Source of the DNA: Merdimmobilis hominis
GTDB taxonomy: Bacteria > Bacillota > Clostridia > Oscillospirales > Ruminococcaceae
DNA: 64,000 bases
NCBI RefSeq assembly: GCF_900104615.1
Contig: NZ_LT629939.1
Span: 1,576,298 to 1,640,297 of the forward strand
Direction of reading: 5' to 3'
Position numbers and translations under genes: made by a program. Positions 51,937 through 60,525 of the stretch are shown here, piece by piece (position 1 is the stretch's first letter; the number at the start of each line of letters is the position of its first letter). Below the pieces are notes generated by a model. It had not been told where the DNA came from. It worked only from the letters and a program-made list of their open reading frames with translations, and made no database searches.

Positions 51937-52638
51937 TTGATTGCTTTTTCCAGAACCGATATGGAACTGCTCGCTGACAGCATTATCACTGATTATCGTG
52001 GGAGTGTGTTGACTCCATTCAGCCCGGTTGACGTTGACCGCTTGGCTTCTGAATATCTGGGCTTGGATGTTTCCTACATGGATTTTCCCCAGGATTCCGA
52101 AATCCTGGGCGTGACCGCCTATTCACAGTGCTGCCTGCACTTAAAAGGCCAGGATATTCAACTTAATTCCAATACTGTCCTCCTGGCCAAATCCCTGAAG
52201 CCCGGGGAACGGGGCGCCAATGAAGGCCGCCGGCGCTTTACTCTGGCTCACGAGTGCGCTCATCAGATCCTCTACCGGTATGAATCGGCTGTGGCACGGG
52301 AAGAAATCTGCCGGCCTTATTCCTGCCGGCGGGCGTTCTCTTTGCGGGAGCTGAAAACCCATGAAGATTGGAATGAGTGGCAGGCAGATGCCCTTGGTGC
52401 CGCGCTGCTGATGCCGGAAGAGCTTGTGAGGCGCGTGGTATACCTTTTTACCCCTGATAATAAGCTGACGCGCTATGGGGACTGGTTCCCGCCGGAGGAG
52501 TACCGGCGTCTGGACAATATGAGCCGCTTCCTTGGCGTGTCGCACGCTGCTTTGCTGATCCGCCTCAAACAGCTGGGACTTCTGGAGCAGAAGAGATCCG
52601 GTGATTATCGAAATCCTTTGGATGTGGTGGCTGCATGA
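51937..52638 (+). CDS. ImmA/IrrE-family metallopeptidase
   Basis: The 233-residue protein begins at a TTG with GGGAGGTTGAGAGA upstream. The zinc site is HECAH at residues 105-109, with a likely third ligand in EWQADALGAALLMP. In ICEBs1-like elements ImmA cleaves the ImmR repressor and turns on excision genes. Here no repressor is adjacent; the HTH proteins at 25-26 kb are candidates. The next gene overlaps by 4 nt. Confidence 0.85.
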   Translation: MIAFSRTDMELLADSIITDYRGSVLTPFSPVDVDRLASEYLGLDVSYMDFPQDSEILGVTAYSQCCLHLKGQDIQLNSNTVLLAKSLKPGERGANEGRRRFTLAHECAHQILYRYESAVAREEICRPYSCRRAFSLRELKTHEDWNEWQADALGAALLMPEELVRRVVYLFTPDNKLTRYGDWFPPEEYRRLDNMSRFLGVSHAALLIRLKQLGLLEQKRSGDYRNPLDVVAA

Positions 52639-52865
52639 AGAAAAGACAATTTGTACCGCCAACGCCTCAGATGTTGGCGAAGATCAGAAAAGCCGAGCTG
52701 GATGTGGTCGGGCATAATCAGAGAAACATTATGTGCCCGTACTGCCGGCGCCGCGCTATCATCGTATTTGACGATGCCAGCGGTCACATCCAGACCCGCT
52801 GTAAGCACTGCGGGAAAGAGGTCATCATTGACCTGGTGAATATGAGAAGAACCCGACGGTTCTGA
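52635..52865 (+). CDS. small zinc-ribbon protein
   Basis: The 76-residue protein has two CxxC knuckles (MCPYCRRRAI and CKHCGKEV), as in transcription-related zinc ribbons. Its ATG overlaps the metallopeptidase stop (ATGA), so the pair is probably coexpressed. It could bind nucleic acid or help the peptidase. Confidence 0.7.
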   Translation: MKKRQFVPPTPQMLAKIRKAELDVVGHNQRNIMCPYCRRRAIIVFDDASGHIQTRCKHCGKEVIIDLVNMRRTRRF

Positions 52866-53080
52866 TCATATACCTGCCGGTTAGGCAGGCTGAGTACGAA
52901 TATCCACACAAACGAAAATGACGCCGTGCACGGAGCCGCCGATGGCTGGACTTCCAAAGCCGCAACGAAAACCCTTTGCAAAAAGGGCTTTTCAACTGTG
53001 GCTTTGGATACGTCTGGGCCACCTGGCGGCTTTATTAGTTTTCCCTTCCCGGCTCCTCGCGGCCGGAAGGAGAAAACATC

Positions 53081-53515
53081 ATGGCACGACACAAGAAAAT
53101 CCGCGACAAGTATTTCATCAATCTGAACGGCCAGAAAATTGAGGTCACGAGGGAGGTCTATGAAGCCTGGTACGGCGGGGAGCGGAAGGAACGCTACCTG
53201 GAGGAGCGCGAGCGTGATTTCGGGGTTTATCCTGCCAGCAGTCTCACCGATGCCGACGGAGAACTCGATCCCCTGGACGCTGCCCAGTCCTCAGCAAATA
53301 CGGAAGAAGAAGTGGAGCAGAAGGAAGAGTATGCGGAACTCTACAAAGCCCTTCATACTTTGCCGGAAAAGGAGCGCACAGTGCTCCATCAGCTCTTTTT
53401 CCAGGGACTTACCATTGCGCGGATAGCCGAGCTGGAAGGCCTCGATGAGAGCAGCATCCGCTGGAGAAGGGACAGCGCCATCAAGAAGCTGAAAAAATAT
53501 TTTGAGAAAATCTGA
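53081..53515 (+). CDS. sigma-70 region 4-like regulator
   Basis: The 144-residue protein has an N-terminal basic part (KIRDKYFINLNGQKIEVTREVY), an acidic middle and a C-terminal helix-turn-helix (TLPEKERTVLHQLFFQGLTI then LDESSIRWRRDSAIKKL). The layout is that of small sigma-like activators carried by Tn916-like elements. AAGGAGAAAACATC precedes the ATG. It might read the class-B promoters of this element; that is a guess. Confidence 0.75.
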   Translation: MARHKKIRDKYFINLNGQKIEVTREVYEAWYGGERKERYLEERERDFGVYPASSLTDADGELDPLDAAQSSANTEEEVEQKEEYAELYKALHTLPEKERTVLHQLFFQGLTIARIAELEGLDESSIRWRRDSAIKKLKKYFEKI

Positions 53516-53674
53516 AAAACTCTCCCGGATTGGGCTGATTTTTAGGATATAAGATAGAGGGGTTTTTAACAGCTCCTCAAAGGAAGCGAAAGCCCCGGCT
53601 AGGACGGCTCGCCGCAGAGTGCCGGAAAGCAAAGGACTTTCAAAACTGAATGATTTTAAAAAGGAGAGATTACT

Positions 53675-54661
53675 ATGGCACTTGTAAATGGTGCGACTTA
53701 TCGGTTTGAGAACCGTGCTGATCCTAACCGTTCTCTGAATGTGTACGGCAACAGCCCTGCTTCTCTTGCCAATGTTTGCCTGTGGACCTCGGATGACGAT
53801 GACATTTGCCAGCAGTGGGTTTACATGAAGTCTGGCAGCCATGCGTATCTCGTGTGCAAGGGCAATCAGAATCTGGCCCTGGATCTCTACACCGGTTCCG
53901 GTTCTTCGACTGTGAAGAACTACAACGCGCATGTCTATGCGCCTTCCGAGACCTCTTACATTGAGATCGAGGAGTCGGACGGCGATTACATCCAGATTAA
54001 GCTGGAGGAGTATTCCAACAAGTATCTGACTGCCAACCAGGGCAGCAACGGTACTTCCGGCGGTAAGGATGTCAATGCGGCTGGTAACGTTTACTTCTAC
54101 AACGGAGGTCTGACCGACGACAGCCAGGATTGGCTGCCGGTTCGGCTGGATGGAGGTTCTGCCCCTGAACCAGGTGATGAAGGCGAAGGTAATGGCACAA
54201 TCACTGTTGGCCAAAGACCTTCTACCCTTAATTACAATCGTGCTTGCTATGGGCCTAGCTTCAACCGTTTCCATGAAGATTATGCTCCGGGTAATGGGAC
54301 AGCACAGTGCACCTGGCATTGTTATGGCCGAGCTTTCGAGGTGCTCGGTAAAACGATTCAGTTCTCTGGTTCCGGTGGTCTTCACGGGAAGTATTGGTAT
54401 GATCGAATCACCAATGGAGAGCAGTCGAGCGTTCCCAAAGCAAATTCCATCGCAGTATGGGATGATGGAGGCAGTTATGGTCATGTTGGTTATGTAGAGA
54501 AGGTAGACAGTAATTATGTTTATGTTTCTGAGGCTAACTGGGGCCCTGATTACACCATGAATGTTCTGGATGCGACTGACGGCCAGGTAAAGCGATTCCC
54601 GAGAGATGATATGGATCGTGGTAGTTACGCTTTCGTAGGCTATGTCCACCTTGACATTTAA
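53675..54661 (+). CDS. ricin-type lectin plus CHAP amidase, endolysin-like
   Basis: The 328-residue protein has a ricin-B-like beta-trefoil in residues 1-150 (ATYRFENRADPNRSLNVYG, then QQWVY and NLALDLYTG), a short Pro/Gly-acidic linker and a CHAP domain in the C-terminal 150. Cys212 (QCTWHCYGRA) is the expected nucleophile, then GHVGYVE (His) and VSEANW. CHAP enzymes cut peptidoglycan amide or cross-bridge bonds. No signal peptide is present, so release needs a holin or lysis. A holin is encoded 900 bp downstream. Confidence 0.82.
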   Translation: MALVNGATYRFENRADPNRSLNVYGNSPASLANVCLWTSDDDDICQQWVYMKSGSHAYLVCKGNQNLALDLYTGSGSSTVKNYNAHVYAPSETSYIEIEESDGDYIQIKLEEYSNKYLTANQGSNGTSGGKDVNAAGNVYFYNGGLTDDSQDWLPVRLDGGSAPEPGDEGEGNGTITVGQRPSTLNYNRACYGPSFNRFHEDYAPGNGTAQCTWHCYGRAFEVLGKTIQFSGSGGLHGKYWYDRITNGEQSSVPKANSIAVWDDGGSYGHVGYVEKVDSNYVYVSEANWGPDYTMNVLDATDGQVKRFPRDDMDRGSYAFVGYVHLDI

Positions 54662-54664
54662 AGC

Positions 54665-54707
54665 AGAAAAAATCCTGGGAGGCTTTCCCTCCCAGGATTT
54701 TTTTATA
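54665..54707. terminator. bidirectional terminator between lysin and lipoprotein genes
   Basis: AAAAATCCTGGGAGG and CCTCCCAGGATTTTT around a short CTTTC loop. It overlaps the last bases of the lipoprotein gene. Confidence 0.85.
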
Positions 54708-55515
54708 AAACAGAGCAAGAAAGAAAACGCCAGCCATATTCTTCAGAGTATTCTAAAGTCACTGTTGAAGATGTTGCAGGATCATTTTCCGAAGAAGCAG
54801 CAGTACGAGTTTCACATGACAATATTGCAATGCCATTTTTAATATTACAGTCTATAATGGTTGTCGTTGAGCTGATGCCACCTCCACCCATAGGTGCCCA
54901 ATATCCGTCAATTTCCGGATCATAATTTTCAATCATATCGTGAAGATTATCTGATGGAATTTTAAAATACTCCTGTAAGGCTTGATCCATTATCCGTGCC
55001 GGTGTAAAAGGATAATCATAAAAATTTTGATTTTGAAGGGTTCTTACAGCATATTGATATGTGCTTTCCAAATTATCTCCTAGTATATAGCATCCAGCCG
55101 TATAAAGATAGTATCCATCTTCATCCGAATTAGAATCATCGAAATTAGAGGCAAAAATGTTAGAAGGTGCTATTTTGTTTATTTTTTCGGTGAATAATGC
55201 CATCAATTCTGGGGTGATATCCTGATTTAAAACTGCATCAGTCGAGTCCGACTCGGTGGAATCTGAAGAACTATAAGTATTGGGATCTTCTTGATTATTT
55301 ATCACAACAGAACTGCTATTACTTTCAGATGAATTTGATGCCTCGACTTCCGATGATGGTGAACTACTCTCCGGCTCATCTTCTGGAGCAGAAGATGAGG
55401 GCATCTCAATTACAGATGATGGCCGATTCTCTTCCGCAGGAGATTCCATGCGGATTGTACAGCCTGTTGTGAGCATGATTACAGTGAACACTGCCGCCCA
55501 GATCCTTTTTTTCAT
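54703..55515 (-). CDS. lipoprotein facing the lysin and holin genes
   Basis: The 270-residue protein has a lipobox (VIMLTTGC, lipidated Cys19), a long Ser/Glu/Asp-rich linker to about residue 95 and a globular domain (DITPELMALFTEKINKIAP onward; TTTIIDCNIKNGIAILSC near the end). It is encoded on the strand opposite to the lysin and holin and between them. An immunity or protection role against the lysin is possible by position only. Confidence 0.7.
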   Translation of the reverse strand: MKKRIWAAVFTVIMLTTGCTIRMESPAEENRPSSVIEMPSSSAPEDEPESSSPSSEVEASNSSESNSSSVVINNQEDPNTYSSSDSTESDSTDAVLNQDITPELMALFTEKINKIAPSNIFASNFDDSNSDEDGYYLYTAGCYILGDNLESTYQYAVRTLQNQNFYDYPFTPARIMDQALQEYFKIPSDNLHDMIENYDPEIDGYWAPMGGGGISSTTTIIDCNIKNGIAILSCETRTAASSENDPATSSTVTLEYSEEYGWRFLSCSVL

Positions 55516-55563
55516 TAAAATCTCTCCTTTTTAATTTTTCCAGATTGTGAGGTGATATGAATA

Positions 55564-56001
55564 ATGGACGAAAAAGTGAAGATTGCCCTTTCTGGCTTCT
55601 GTGGCGCACTGGCTGCGTTGGCAGAGAATTATGGCTTGATCCTGACGCTCTGCTGTACCTTCATTCTTATTGACCTGGCTACCGGCCTTGCCAAAGCGAA
55701 GATCCAGGGCAAAATCAATAGCGACACCGGCTACAAGGGCTTCTGGCGCAAGGCAGCCATGCTGGCGGCCTTGGTATTCGGCATCTGTCTGGATGTGCTC
55801 TTTGACTATGTAGCCGGACTCGGTGTTGTTTCAATTACCGTATCTTCGCCGGTGGGGCGCATTCTGGCACTCTACATAGCGATCAACGAGTGCATTTCGA
55901 TCTGTGAGAACCTGATCGCCTGCGGCGTGAAGATGCCGAAGTTTCTTTCGGCCGCTCTGGCCGCCGCGAAGGACGGCCTGGATCAAGATCAGAAAGAATA
56001 A
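55564..56001 (+). CDS. phage-type holin (toxin secretion/lysis holin family)
   Basis: The 145-residue protein has about four hydrophobic helices (ALSGFCGALAALAENYGLIL, LILTLCCTFILIDLATGLA, MLAALVFGICLDVLFDYV, IGRILALYIAINECISICENL-like). TGLAKAKIQGKINS and YKGFWRKAAM are typical of the TIGR01593-like holins that include TcdE. It would let the signal-less CHAP protein reach the wall. AGGTGATATGAATA precedes the ATG. Confidence 0.85.
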   Translation: MDEKVKIALSGFCGALAALAENYGLILTLCCTFILIDLATGLAKAKIQGKINSDTGYKGFWRKAAMLAALVFGICLDVLFDYVAGLGVVSITVSSPVGRILALYIAINECISICENLIACGVKMPKFLSAALAAAKDGLDQDQKE

Positions 56002-56038
56002 CAAAAACGACCTGTATGAAATGGGCCGTTTTTGTTTT
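56001..56038 (+). terminator. intrinsic terminator after the holin gene
   Basis: ACAAAAACGACC and GGCCGTTTTTGT with one mismatch, followed by TTTT. Confidence 0.75.
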
Positions 56039-56421
56039 AAGGGATCGACATGCTGACCACCACCTTCGTACAGCAGAATTTCGCCATAATCTCTTTCACA
56101 TATAAAGACGGGAAATGGGGCAAAGTGCAACATGGTACAGGAGATAATTTTAATGTTTTTACTTTTAAGTTAAAAATAAATGGACGAATATGTTAAATAT
56201 GTACAGTGAAGTTTGGCTCTTTTTTTGTGTACCGCTGTAAGCGGTTTTTTGTTACAATGAATATAGAAGGATAATCTTCTCTGCAAGCCCCGTTTTGAAA
56301 AGGCTATCCTTCAAAATGCTTTAATGGAAAGCGGCATATAGAGTTTGCTGGAAGAATGCTCTTCCGGCAAGATAGAAAGTCTTTCCAGATTCACTTGAAT
56401 GATCCATAAGGAGGAAGATTC
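56039..56421. other. 383-bp gap before the large secreted protein
   Basis: A 48-codon frame at 56050-56196 has no ribosome site and is probably a fragment. A short intrinsic terminator sits at 56231-56250 (ACCGC-TGTAA-GCGGT plus T-run). A TACAAT box at 56253-56258 may belong to the promoter of the following gene. No ECF-type site was seen. Confidence 0.4.
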
Positions 56422-58431
56422 ATGAAAGTGAAAAGAATAACAGCCATGGTATTGGCTGCTTTAATGACCAGCGCTACTACAAGCGTGGCGTTTGCCGTAC
56501 AGCCAGGCGAGGTCGATGACGACCAGGTTTTGAACTTCTATGCTGGTCCCATCGGAGATGACCTCTACATGATGGACGAGGATGGATTTATCCGTGCGGC
56601 GGCCCCCGGTGATTTTGCTCCCGGCGATGACATCTATCTTTCACTGATGGAGTACCAGGGCAACTTCAGCACCAGGGATGTCAATGGCCTGTATGTTTAT
56701 GATTACTGGGATATTGGCAAGAACTGGGTTGAGGATGTAGAGATTGTTCACAAGAAAGGGCAATGGAAAGAGGCTGAGGCGCCGGCTAAGATCTATGAGA
56801 TCTTTGGCACCGGGATTGGAGCCTTCGATAATGTGACCTTCTCCACCTCCAAGACCTACGATCATACGCTGCTGGCTTTGGCCAAAGAAGCACTTGAGGC
56901 AGAACGGGCTGCGGCTGAACAGGAAATTTTCAACGGCTATTCTGTAGAGGAATCGGGAAAAAAGTATCGCTATGATGGCAATACTTATACTTCCACGGAT
57001 GAAGTGGCCAATGCCGCAATTACCGATGGAATTTATCAGTGGCGGGAGTATCACACCATTGACGGAGAGATTGGCTTTGGCGCCTTGCCCGACTCGACCA
57101 CAGAGGGGTATCTGAACGGTAAGACTTTGTTCTTAACTGAAGAAGAAGCCTTGGAAAGTGCAAATTGGCATCAGTATACAGCAGCCGATGGGGAGCTGTA
57201 CGCCGTTGAACAGTACATCGGAGGGTTCGGCTCGCTGGCAGAAAGCCAGGGAGATGATCCCAATGTTAAAACACTGCTTGAGTATCTGAGCATGAATGGC
57301 GTGGATACCAGCTCGGTATATGTCAACTCCGAAAATTCAAAATTCCTTATCCTGAATGCAGGAATGACTTCCGATGTATTTGCAGAGCAGGTTGGTTATA
57401 CAGCGGTAAATGAGACTGTTTACTATAAGACAGAAAACGGCTCTAATACAACAGTTGATGTAGAAACCGGGCTGAATGGATACTTCAAGCAGGCTTCCGA
57501 TGCCGGTTATACATCGCTTGTTGGTGCTGACAAGGATAGCGTCTATGACGATTTGGACCGCTCTGGCCTGGTAGAGCCTGTTTTTGAAGAAACCGTCTAT
57601 ATTGTAGATGGAAAGAGGCTGACCGAAACAGAAGCCAAGGCCGCAGCTGCTGCAACTGTTCAGGGGGTACTGGACAGTATGACCAGAAAAGACAATATCA
57701 GCGATGGTACGGCTGTTGCCGCTTATTCCCGCAACCCCACCGGCGATTATGACGGTTATGTTACAGACTCTGGATACCATTACTGGCTGAAGATTTCTAC
57801 CAGGCGGTCCACCACTACAAGGGATGTGGATATTGTAGGTGATCTCGGAATCGGAACCAACCGCAGGGAAGCTGAGGAAAACACGATTGATATAGATATT
57901 ACCCTGAGCAATGCGGACTCTGATATGGATGACGAATACTATGATTATGTCTATATCGAACCCGGCAAGCGCGCTGTTGTGGACTTTGGAGACGATGCCA
58001 GCGATGAGTTTGAGGTAGAGTTTGGCGATGACGCCTACTTTATCTTTAACGCCCGCAGCCAGAGCAAGTTGAACCTGGCTTATAACACCAAATTCAACCG
58101 GGAGTTTGCTTCTGACTACGATCACGCCAATATCGACTTCATCAACTTTGAGGCAGAGCCTACCACCAATCGGACCGGTACGCTGTATATCTATGCCGAT
58201 GAGGATAGCTACATCTACGAAGTGACCTCCAAGGGCGCCAAGAAAATCTCTGGTGCTTACTACGATGATGACGAGGAAGCCTGGGTGATCCGTACCAGAC
58301 ACCTGACATCCTATGCTATCTCGGATAAGAAACTCAAGACTGTGGACCAGATGGATGACAGTTCTTCCATCAACAAGCCCAATAAGCCTAATAGTGAAGA
58401 CGACAAGTACAATCCCGACACAGGCCGGTAA
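56422..58431 (+). CDS. large secreted surface protein with truncated sorting signal
   Basis: The 669-residue protein has a signal peptide (KRITAMVLAALMTSATTSVAFA) and then an acidic, Tyr/Asp-rich mature chain with no family recognised. A helical stretch lies around residues 150-175 (LALAKEALEAERAAAEQE), with beta-rich parts after. The protein ends KYNPDTGR, an NPxTG-like sortase motif directly before the stop, with no hydrophobic span or basic tail after it. It may be released rather than anchored. The signal peptide resembles that of the 51379 protein (TAATSVAYA versus SATTSVAFA). Confidence 0.7.
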   Translation: MKVKRITAMVLAALMTSATTSVAFAVQPGEVDDDQVLNFYAGPIGDDLYMMDEDGFIRAAAPGDFAPGDDIYLSLMEYQGNFSTRDVNGLYVYDYWDIGKNWVEDVEIVHKKGQWKEAEAPAKIYEIFGTGIGAFDNVTFSTSKTYDHTLLALAKEALEAERAAAEQEIFNGYSVEESGKKYRYDGNTYTSTDEVANAAITDGIYQWREYHTIDGEIGFGALPDSTTEGYLNGKTLFLTEEEALESANWHQYTAADGELYAVEQYIGGFGSLAESQGDDPNVKTLLEYLSMNGVDTSSVYVNSENSKFLILNAGMTSDVFAEQVGYTAVNETVYYKTENGSNTTVDVETGLNGYFKQASDAGYTSLVGADKDSVYDDLDRSGLVEPVFEETVYIVDGKRLTETEAKAAAAATVQGVLDSMTRKDNISDGTAVAAYSRNPTGDYDGYVTDSGYHYWLKISTRRSTTTRDVDIVGDLGIGTNRREAEENTIDIDITLSNADSDMDDEYYDYVYIEPGKRAVVDFGDDASDEFEVEFGDDAYFIFNARSQSKLNLAYNTKFNREFASDYDHANIDFINFEAEPTTNRTGTLYIYADEDSYIYEVTSKGAKKISGAYYDDDEEAWVIRTRHLTSYAISDKKLKTVDQMDDSSSINKPNKPNSEDDKYNPDTGR

Positions 58432-58452
58432 TTTGCTTGGCGTTCTGGAAAC

Positions 58453-58490
58453 AAAAAAGAGAGTGAATTTTCGTTCACTCTCTTTTTTAT
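58453..58490. terminator. bidirectional intrinsic terminator
   Basis: AAAAAGAGAGTGAA and TTCACTCTCTTTTT with A- and T-runs. Confidence 0.85.
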
Positions 58491-58577
58491 TGTTGATTTT
58501 AACATATTAAGTCATTTTTCTTAACTGTGATGTACTCGAAATCATAGTTGGCATACTGTTGCCTTTCTTTCCTCCTC

Positions 58578-59150
58578 TCAAAGCAGATTCAGATGGGTTT
58601 CCAGCGCCTTTTCGATACGCTCCGGTTCAATGCCAATGTACCGCTGGGTTGTCGCCGGCGACGAGTGCTGCAGAAGCCGCTGAACCAGAGCAATGTCTTT
58701 GCCGTTCTCATTATAGATACTGGTGGCAAAGAATTTGCGAAAGGAGTGGGTGCTGATGTTTTCATACCCAGGCCCCAGATAGTCGCACACCATGGCCAGG
58801 TGGTTCTGGATCGTCCGCTCGGAGATCGGGAAGATCACATCATCGGCCCCAATCTTGTTTTCGATGCAGTAGCTCTGCAGATAGGTGTAGAGTTCCACCG
58901 GGACGGTAAAGGTCCGTTTCTTTTTGGTCTTTTGCTCAATGAGGTCCAGCCGATACCGTCTGCCATCCCGGATGATGTTGCTGAGGGTCAGCTTACGGGA
59001 GATGTCGGAGATCCGCACACCCAGGTTTGCCTCCACTACCAGCGCGGCCGCGACTCGTGGATTGGGCCGGTGATCCAGAAATCCTTCCTGGATCGTCTTG
59101 ATGATCTCGACATACTGCTCGGCGGTGAGCGCCACCGTCCGTTTGTTCAT
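58578..59150 (-). CDS. minimal tyrosine recombinase, catalytic domain only
   Basis: The 190-residue protein keeps the whole catalytic set in a XerC/D-like domain: GVRISDIS (Arg), HSFRKFF (HxxR), LQHSS (His) and QRYIG (Tyr). A core-binding domain of the usual 90-100 residues is missing; only about 25 residues precede the catalytic fold. Repeated ATTGCGT-type motifs lie just upstream of its start and may be its sites. Possible roles are resolution of element dimers or DNA inversion. Distinct from the integrase at 21.7 kb. Confidence 0.82.
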   Translation of the reverse strand: MNKRTVALTAEQYVEIIKTIQEGFLDHRPNPRVAAALVVEANLGVRISDISRKLTLSNIIRDGRRYRLDLIEQKTKKKRTFTVPVELYTYLQSYCIENKIGADDVIFPISERTIQNHLAMVCDYLGPGYENISTHSFRKFFATSIYNENGKDIALVQRLLQHSSPATTQRYIGIEPERIEKALETHLNLL

Positions 59151-59170
59151 AAAGTCACCTCCTGATAAAA

Positions 59171-59283
59171 TTGCGTTTTTTCGCGGCCTAAATTGCGTAT
59201 TTTTCGCCGTTTTTTCGGCCGTTTTTGAAGAATGGCTTCATTGCTTGATTTTGCGTTGCGTATTTTCATCAAAAAACGCAATC
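59171..59283. repeat. cluster of ATTGCGT motifs upstream of the minimal recombinase
   Basis: ATTGCGTTTTTTCG at 59171, AATTGCGTATTTTTCG at 59192, TTGCGTATTTTC near 59257 and the inverted AAAAAACGCAAT at 59272. The three direct copies and one inverted copy are spaced across 110 bp next to the recombinase start. Confidence 0.6.
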
Positions 59284-59301
59284 CTGAATTGGGATGGAAT
59301 T

Positions 59302-59616
59302 TCAGCCCTGAATCGCCGAAATTGCTTCGCTCTTAGTTTTGAAAACAGATTTGTTCAAGGCTTCGCCCTCAAAATGATAAAAGCCGTTATTATCAAATAT
59401 TACCAAGGATAAAATCAACTGTTCGTCCTCGTATATGGTGGCAAAAATAATACCGGGTTCGATCTGTTTTGAATCAAAATCAGCGTACCAGATGGCATCA
59501 CCAGTATGGAGTGGCACCGGTTTACCGCCCAATCGATCGACTAATCGTAATCCGAAAATTTCTTGCACCTGTCTAATTTTTTCTCGCAGTTCCTCATTTG
59601 ACATTGGTTCTATCAT
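59302..59616 (-). CDS. unknown 104-residue protein
   Basis: No family recognised. A helical N-terminus (NEELREKIRQVQEIFGLRLV) is followed by a beta-rich part (GIIFATIYEDEQLILSLVIF). It overlaps the DUF5348 gene by 4 nt and belongs to the same operon as the recombinase. Confidence 0.55.
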   Translation of the reverse strand: MIEPMSNEELREKIRQVQEIFGLRLVDRLGGKPVPLHTGDAIWYADFDSKQIEPGIIFATIYEDEQLILSLVIFDNNGFYHFEGEALNKSVFKTKSEAISAIQG

Positions 59617-59825
59617 ATTCTCACCCTCAATTCCTGCAGATCGTCCGTTCGGATTCCGACCAGATACCAGTCATCAGCCATCTCGATCCGAGTGGGCTTC
59701 CACTCGCCATCAATCAGGACATCAAAGCATTCCCCGCAGTGCAGGCCGCCGTAGTAGCAGCCAAGATCAAAGCGAATGTCGTACCGATCCGTTGCGAGGT
59801 CATAGATCAAAGTTCCCTGTTTCAT
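59613..59825 (-). CDS. DUF5348 protein
   Basis: The 70-residue protein shows the family core DIRFDLGCYYGGLHCGECFD and WYLVGI. DUF5348 proteins are small beta-rich proteins common on Firmicutes mobile elements with no known role. It overlaps the genes on both sides by 4 nt. Confidence 0.8.
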   Translation of the reverse strand: MKQGTLIYDLATDRYDIRFDLGCYYGGLHCGECFDVLIDGEWKPTRIEMADDWYLVGIRTDDLQELRVRI

Positions 59826-60412
59826 AATGAGCTCCTCCCGATTTGGTTGAACGGAATTATTTTTGCTACATGCTGTTCATTGGCCGGACGGCTCGACTGA
59901 TGAGGACTCACATCCTGAAATCCAGCCGGGGACACATGCACATTGGTCAGGATGAACTGGACGGGAATGATCTGGCCGTTCTGCAACATCCGCACTTCAT
60001 AAAACTTAAAACGCCCCGGCGCTTCTAATTTCACATCCGAATTGGTGATCACGCTCTGTACCAGATCCGGCGCCATACTGGCTTTCACGCCAAGGCTCTG
60101 CACTTCATCGGGACCGGCGACAAACGGATTGGCTGCCAGCGCCTCCACCCGTTTTTTCAATTCTTTCTTCGCGGCGCCGAGCGATGCAAAATATTGGATG
60201 TCAAATTCGCGAAGCCCGGTAGTATTGATGTGGCTGAGATCCGCTGTGCTCACTTTATAAATACGGTCATGAGACAGCTCCCAGATAACCTTTCTGTGGA
60301 GCTTCACAAAATCCCGTTCTTCTTCTGAAAGGTCATCATGGTTCTCCATACCTTCTACAAAATCCTGAAGGTACTGGATCAGTTCATCTCTGCTCAGGTC
60401 ACTGATTTCCAA
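59822..60412 (-). CDS. unknown 196-residue element protein
   Basis: Starts at a TTG at 60412 with AGGAGGATCGAAA upstream; a GTG at 60445 would place the ribosome site inside the gene. The N-terminal 60 residues are acidic helical (LSRDELIQYLQDFVEGMENH). A middle part (GLREFDIQYFASLGAAKKEL) leads to a beta-rich C-terminus (VRMLQNGQIIPVQFILTNVHV). First gene of the operon ending in the minimal recombinase. No family recognised. Confidence 0.55.
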   Translation of the reverse strand: MEISDLSRDELIQYLQDFVEGMENHDDLSEEERDFVKLHRKVIWELSHDRIYKVSTADLSHINTTGLREFDIQYFASLGAAKKELKKRVEALAANPFVAGPDEVQSLGVKASMAPDLVQSVITNSDVKLEAPGRFKFYEVRMLQNGQIIPVQFILTNVHVSPAGFQDVSPHQSSRPANEQHVAKIIPFNQIGRSSL

Positions 60413-60430
60413 ATTTCGATCCTCCTTTGC

Positions 60431-60496
60431 ATTTAATCTCTTCACTTAATACATTTAATCTCTTCACTTAATATATTTAATCTCTTCACTTAATAT
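60431..60496. repeat. three tandem 22-bp repeats next to a class-B promoter
   Basis: Three copies begin ATTTAATCTCTTCACTTAAT at 60431, 60453 and 60475, nearly identical. They lie immediately downstream of the -10 box at 60497-60502 in the transcribed direction (minus), so all three are in the 5' untranslated region. Confidence 0.85.
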
Positions 60497-60525
60497 ATAG
60501 TAAAAAAAATAAAAAAAACGACCAA
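60497..60525 (-). promoter_or_regulatory. class-B repeated promoter, copy 3
   Basis: TTGGTC, 17 bp, TACTAT on the minus strand. Its -35 box lies in the 3' arm of the terminator of the upstream non-coding RNA. Confidence 0.65.

Noticed and set aside
52918-53142. Small frames between the zinc-ribbon and sigma-like genes
   Set aside because: They overlap the well-supported sigma-like start and read like GC-rich non-coding DNA. Only a possible CCAAAGCC/GGCTTTGG hairpin is notable there.
53291-54718. A 475-codon frame antisense to the lectin-CHAP gene
   Set aside because: The plus-strand gene has clear domains and a ribosome site. The antisense product has no recognisable pattern and crosses a terminator.
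56050-56196. A 48-codon gene after the holin
   Set aside because: No ribosome site, no family pattern, and it overlaps terminator-rich DNA.
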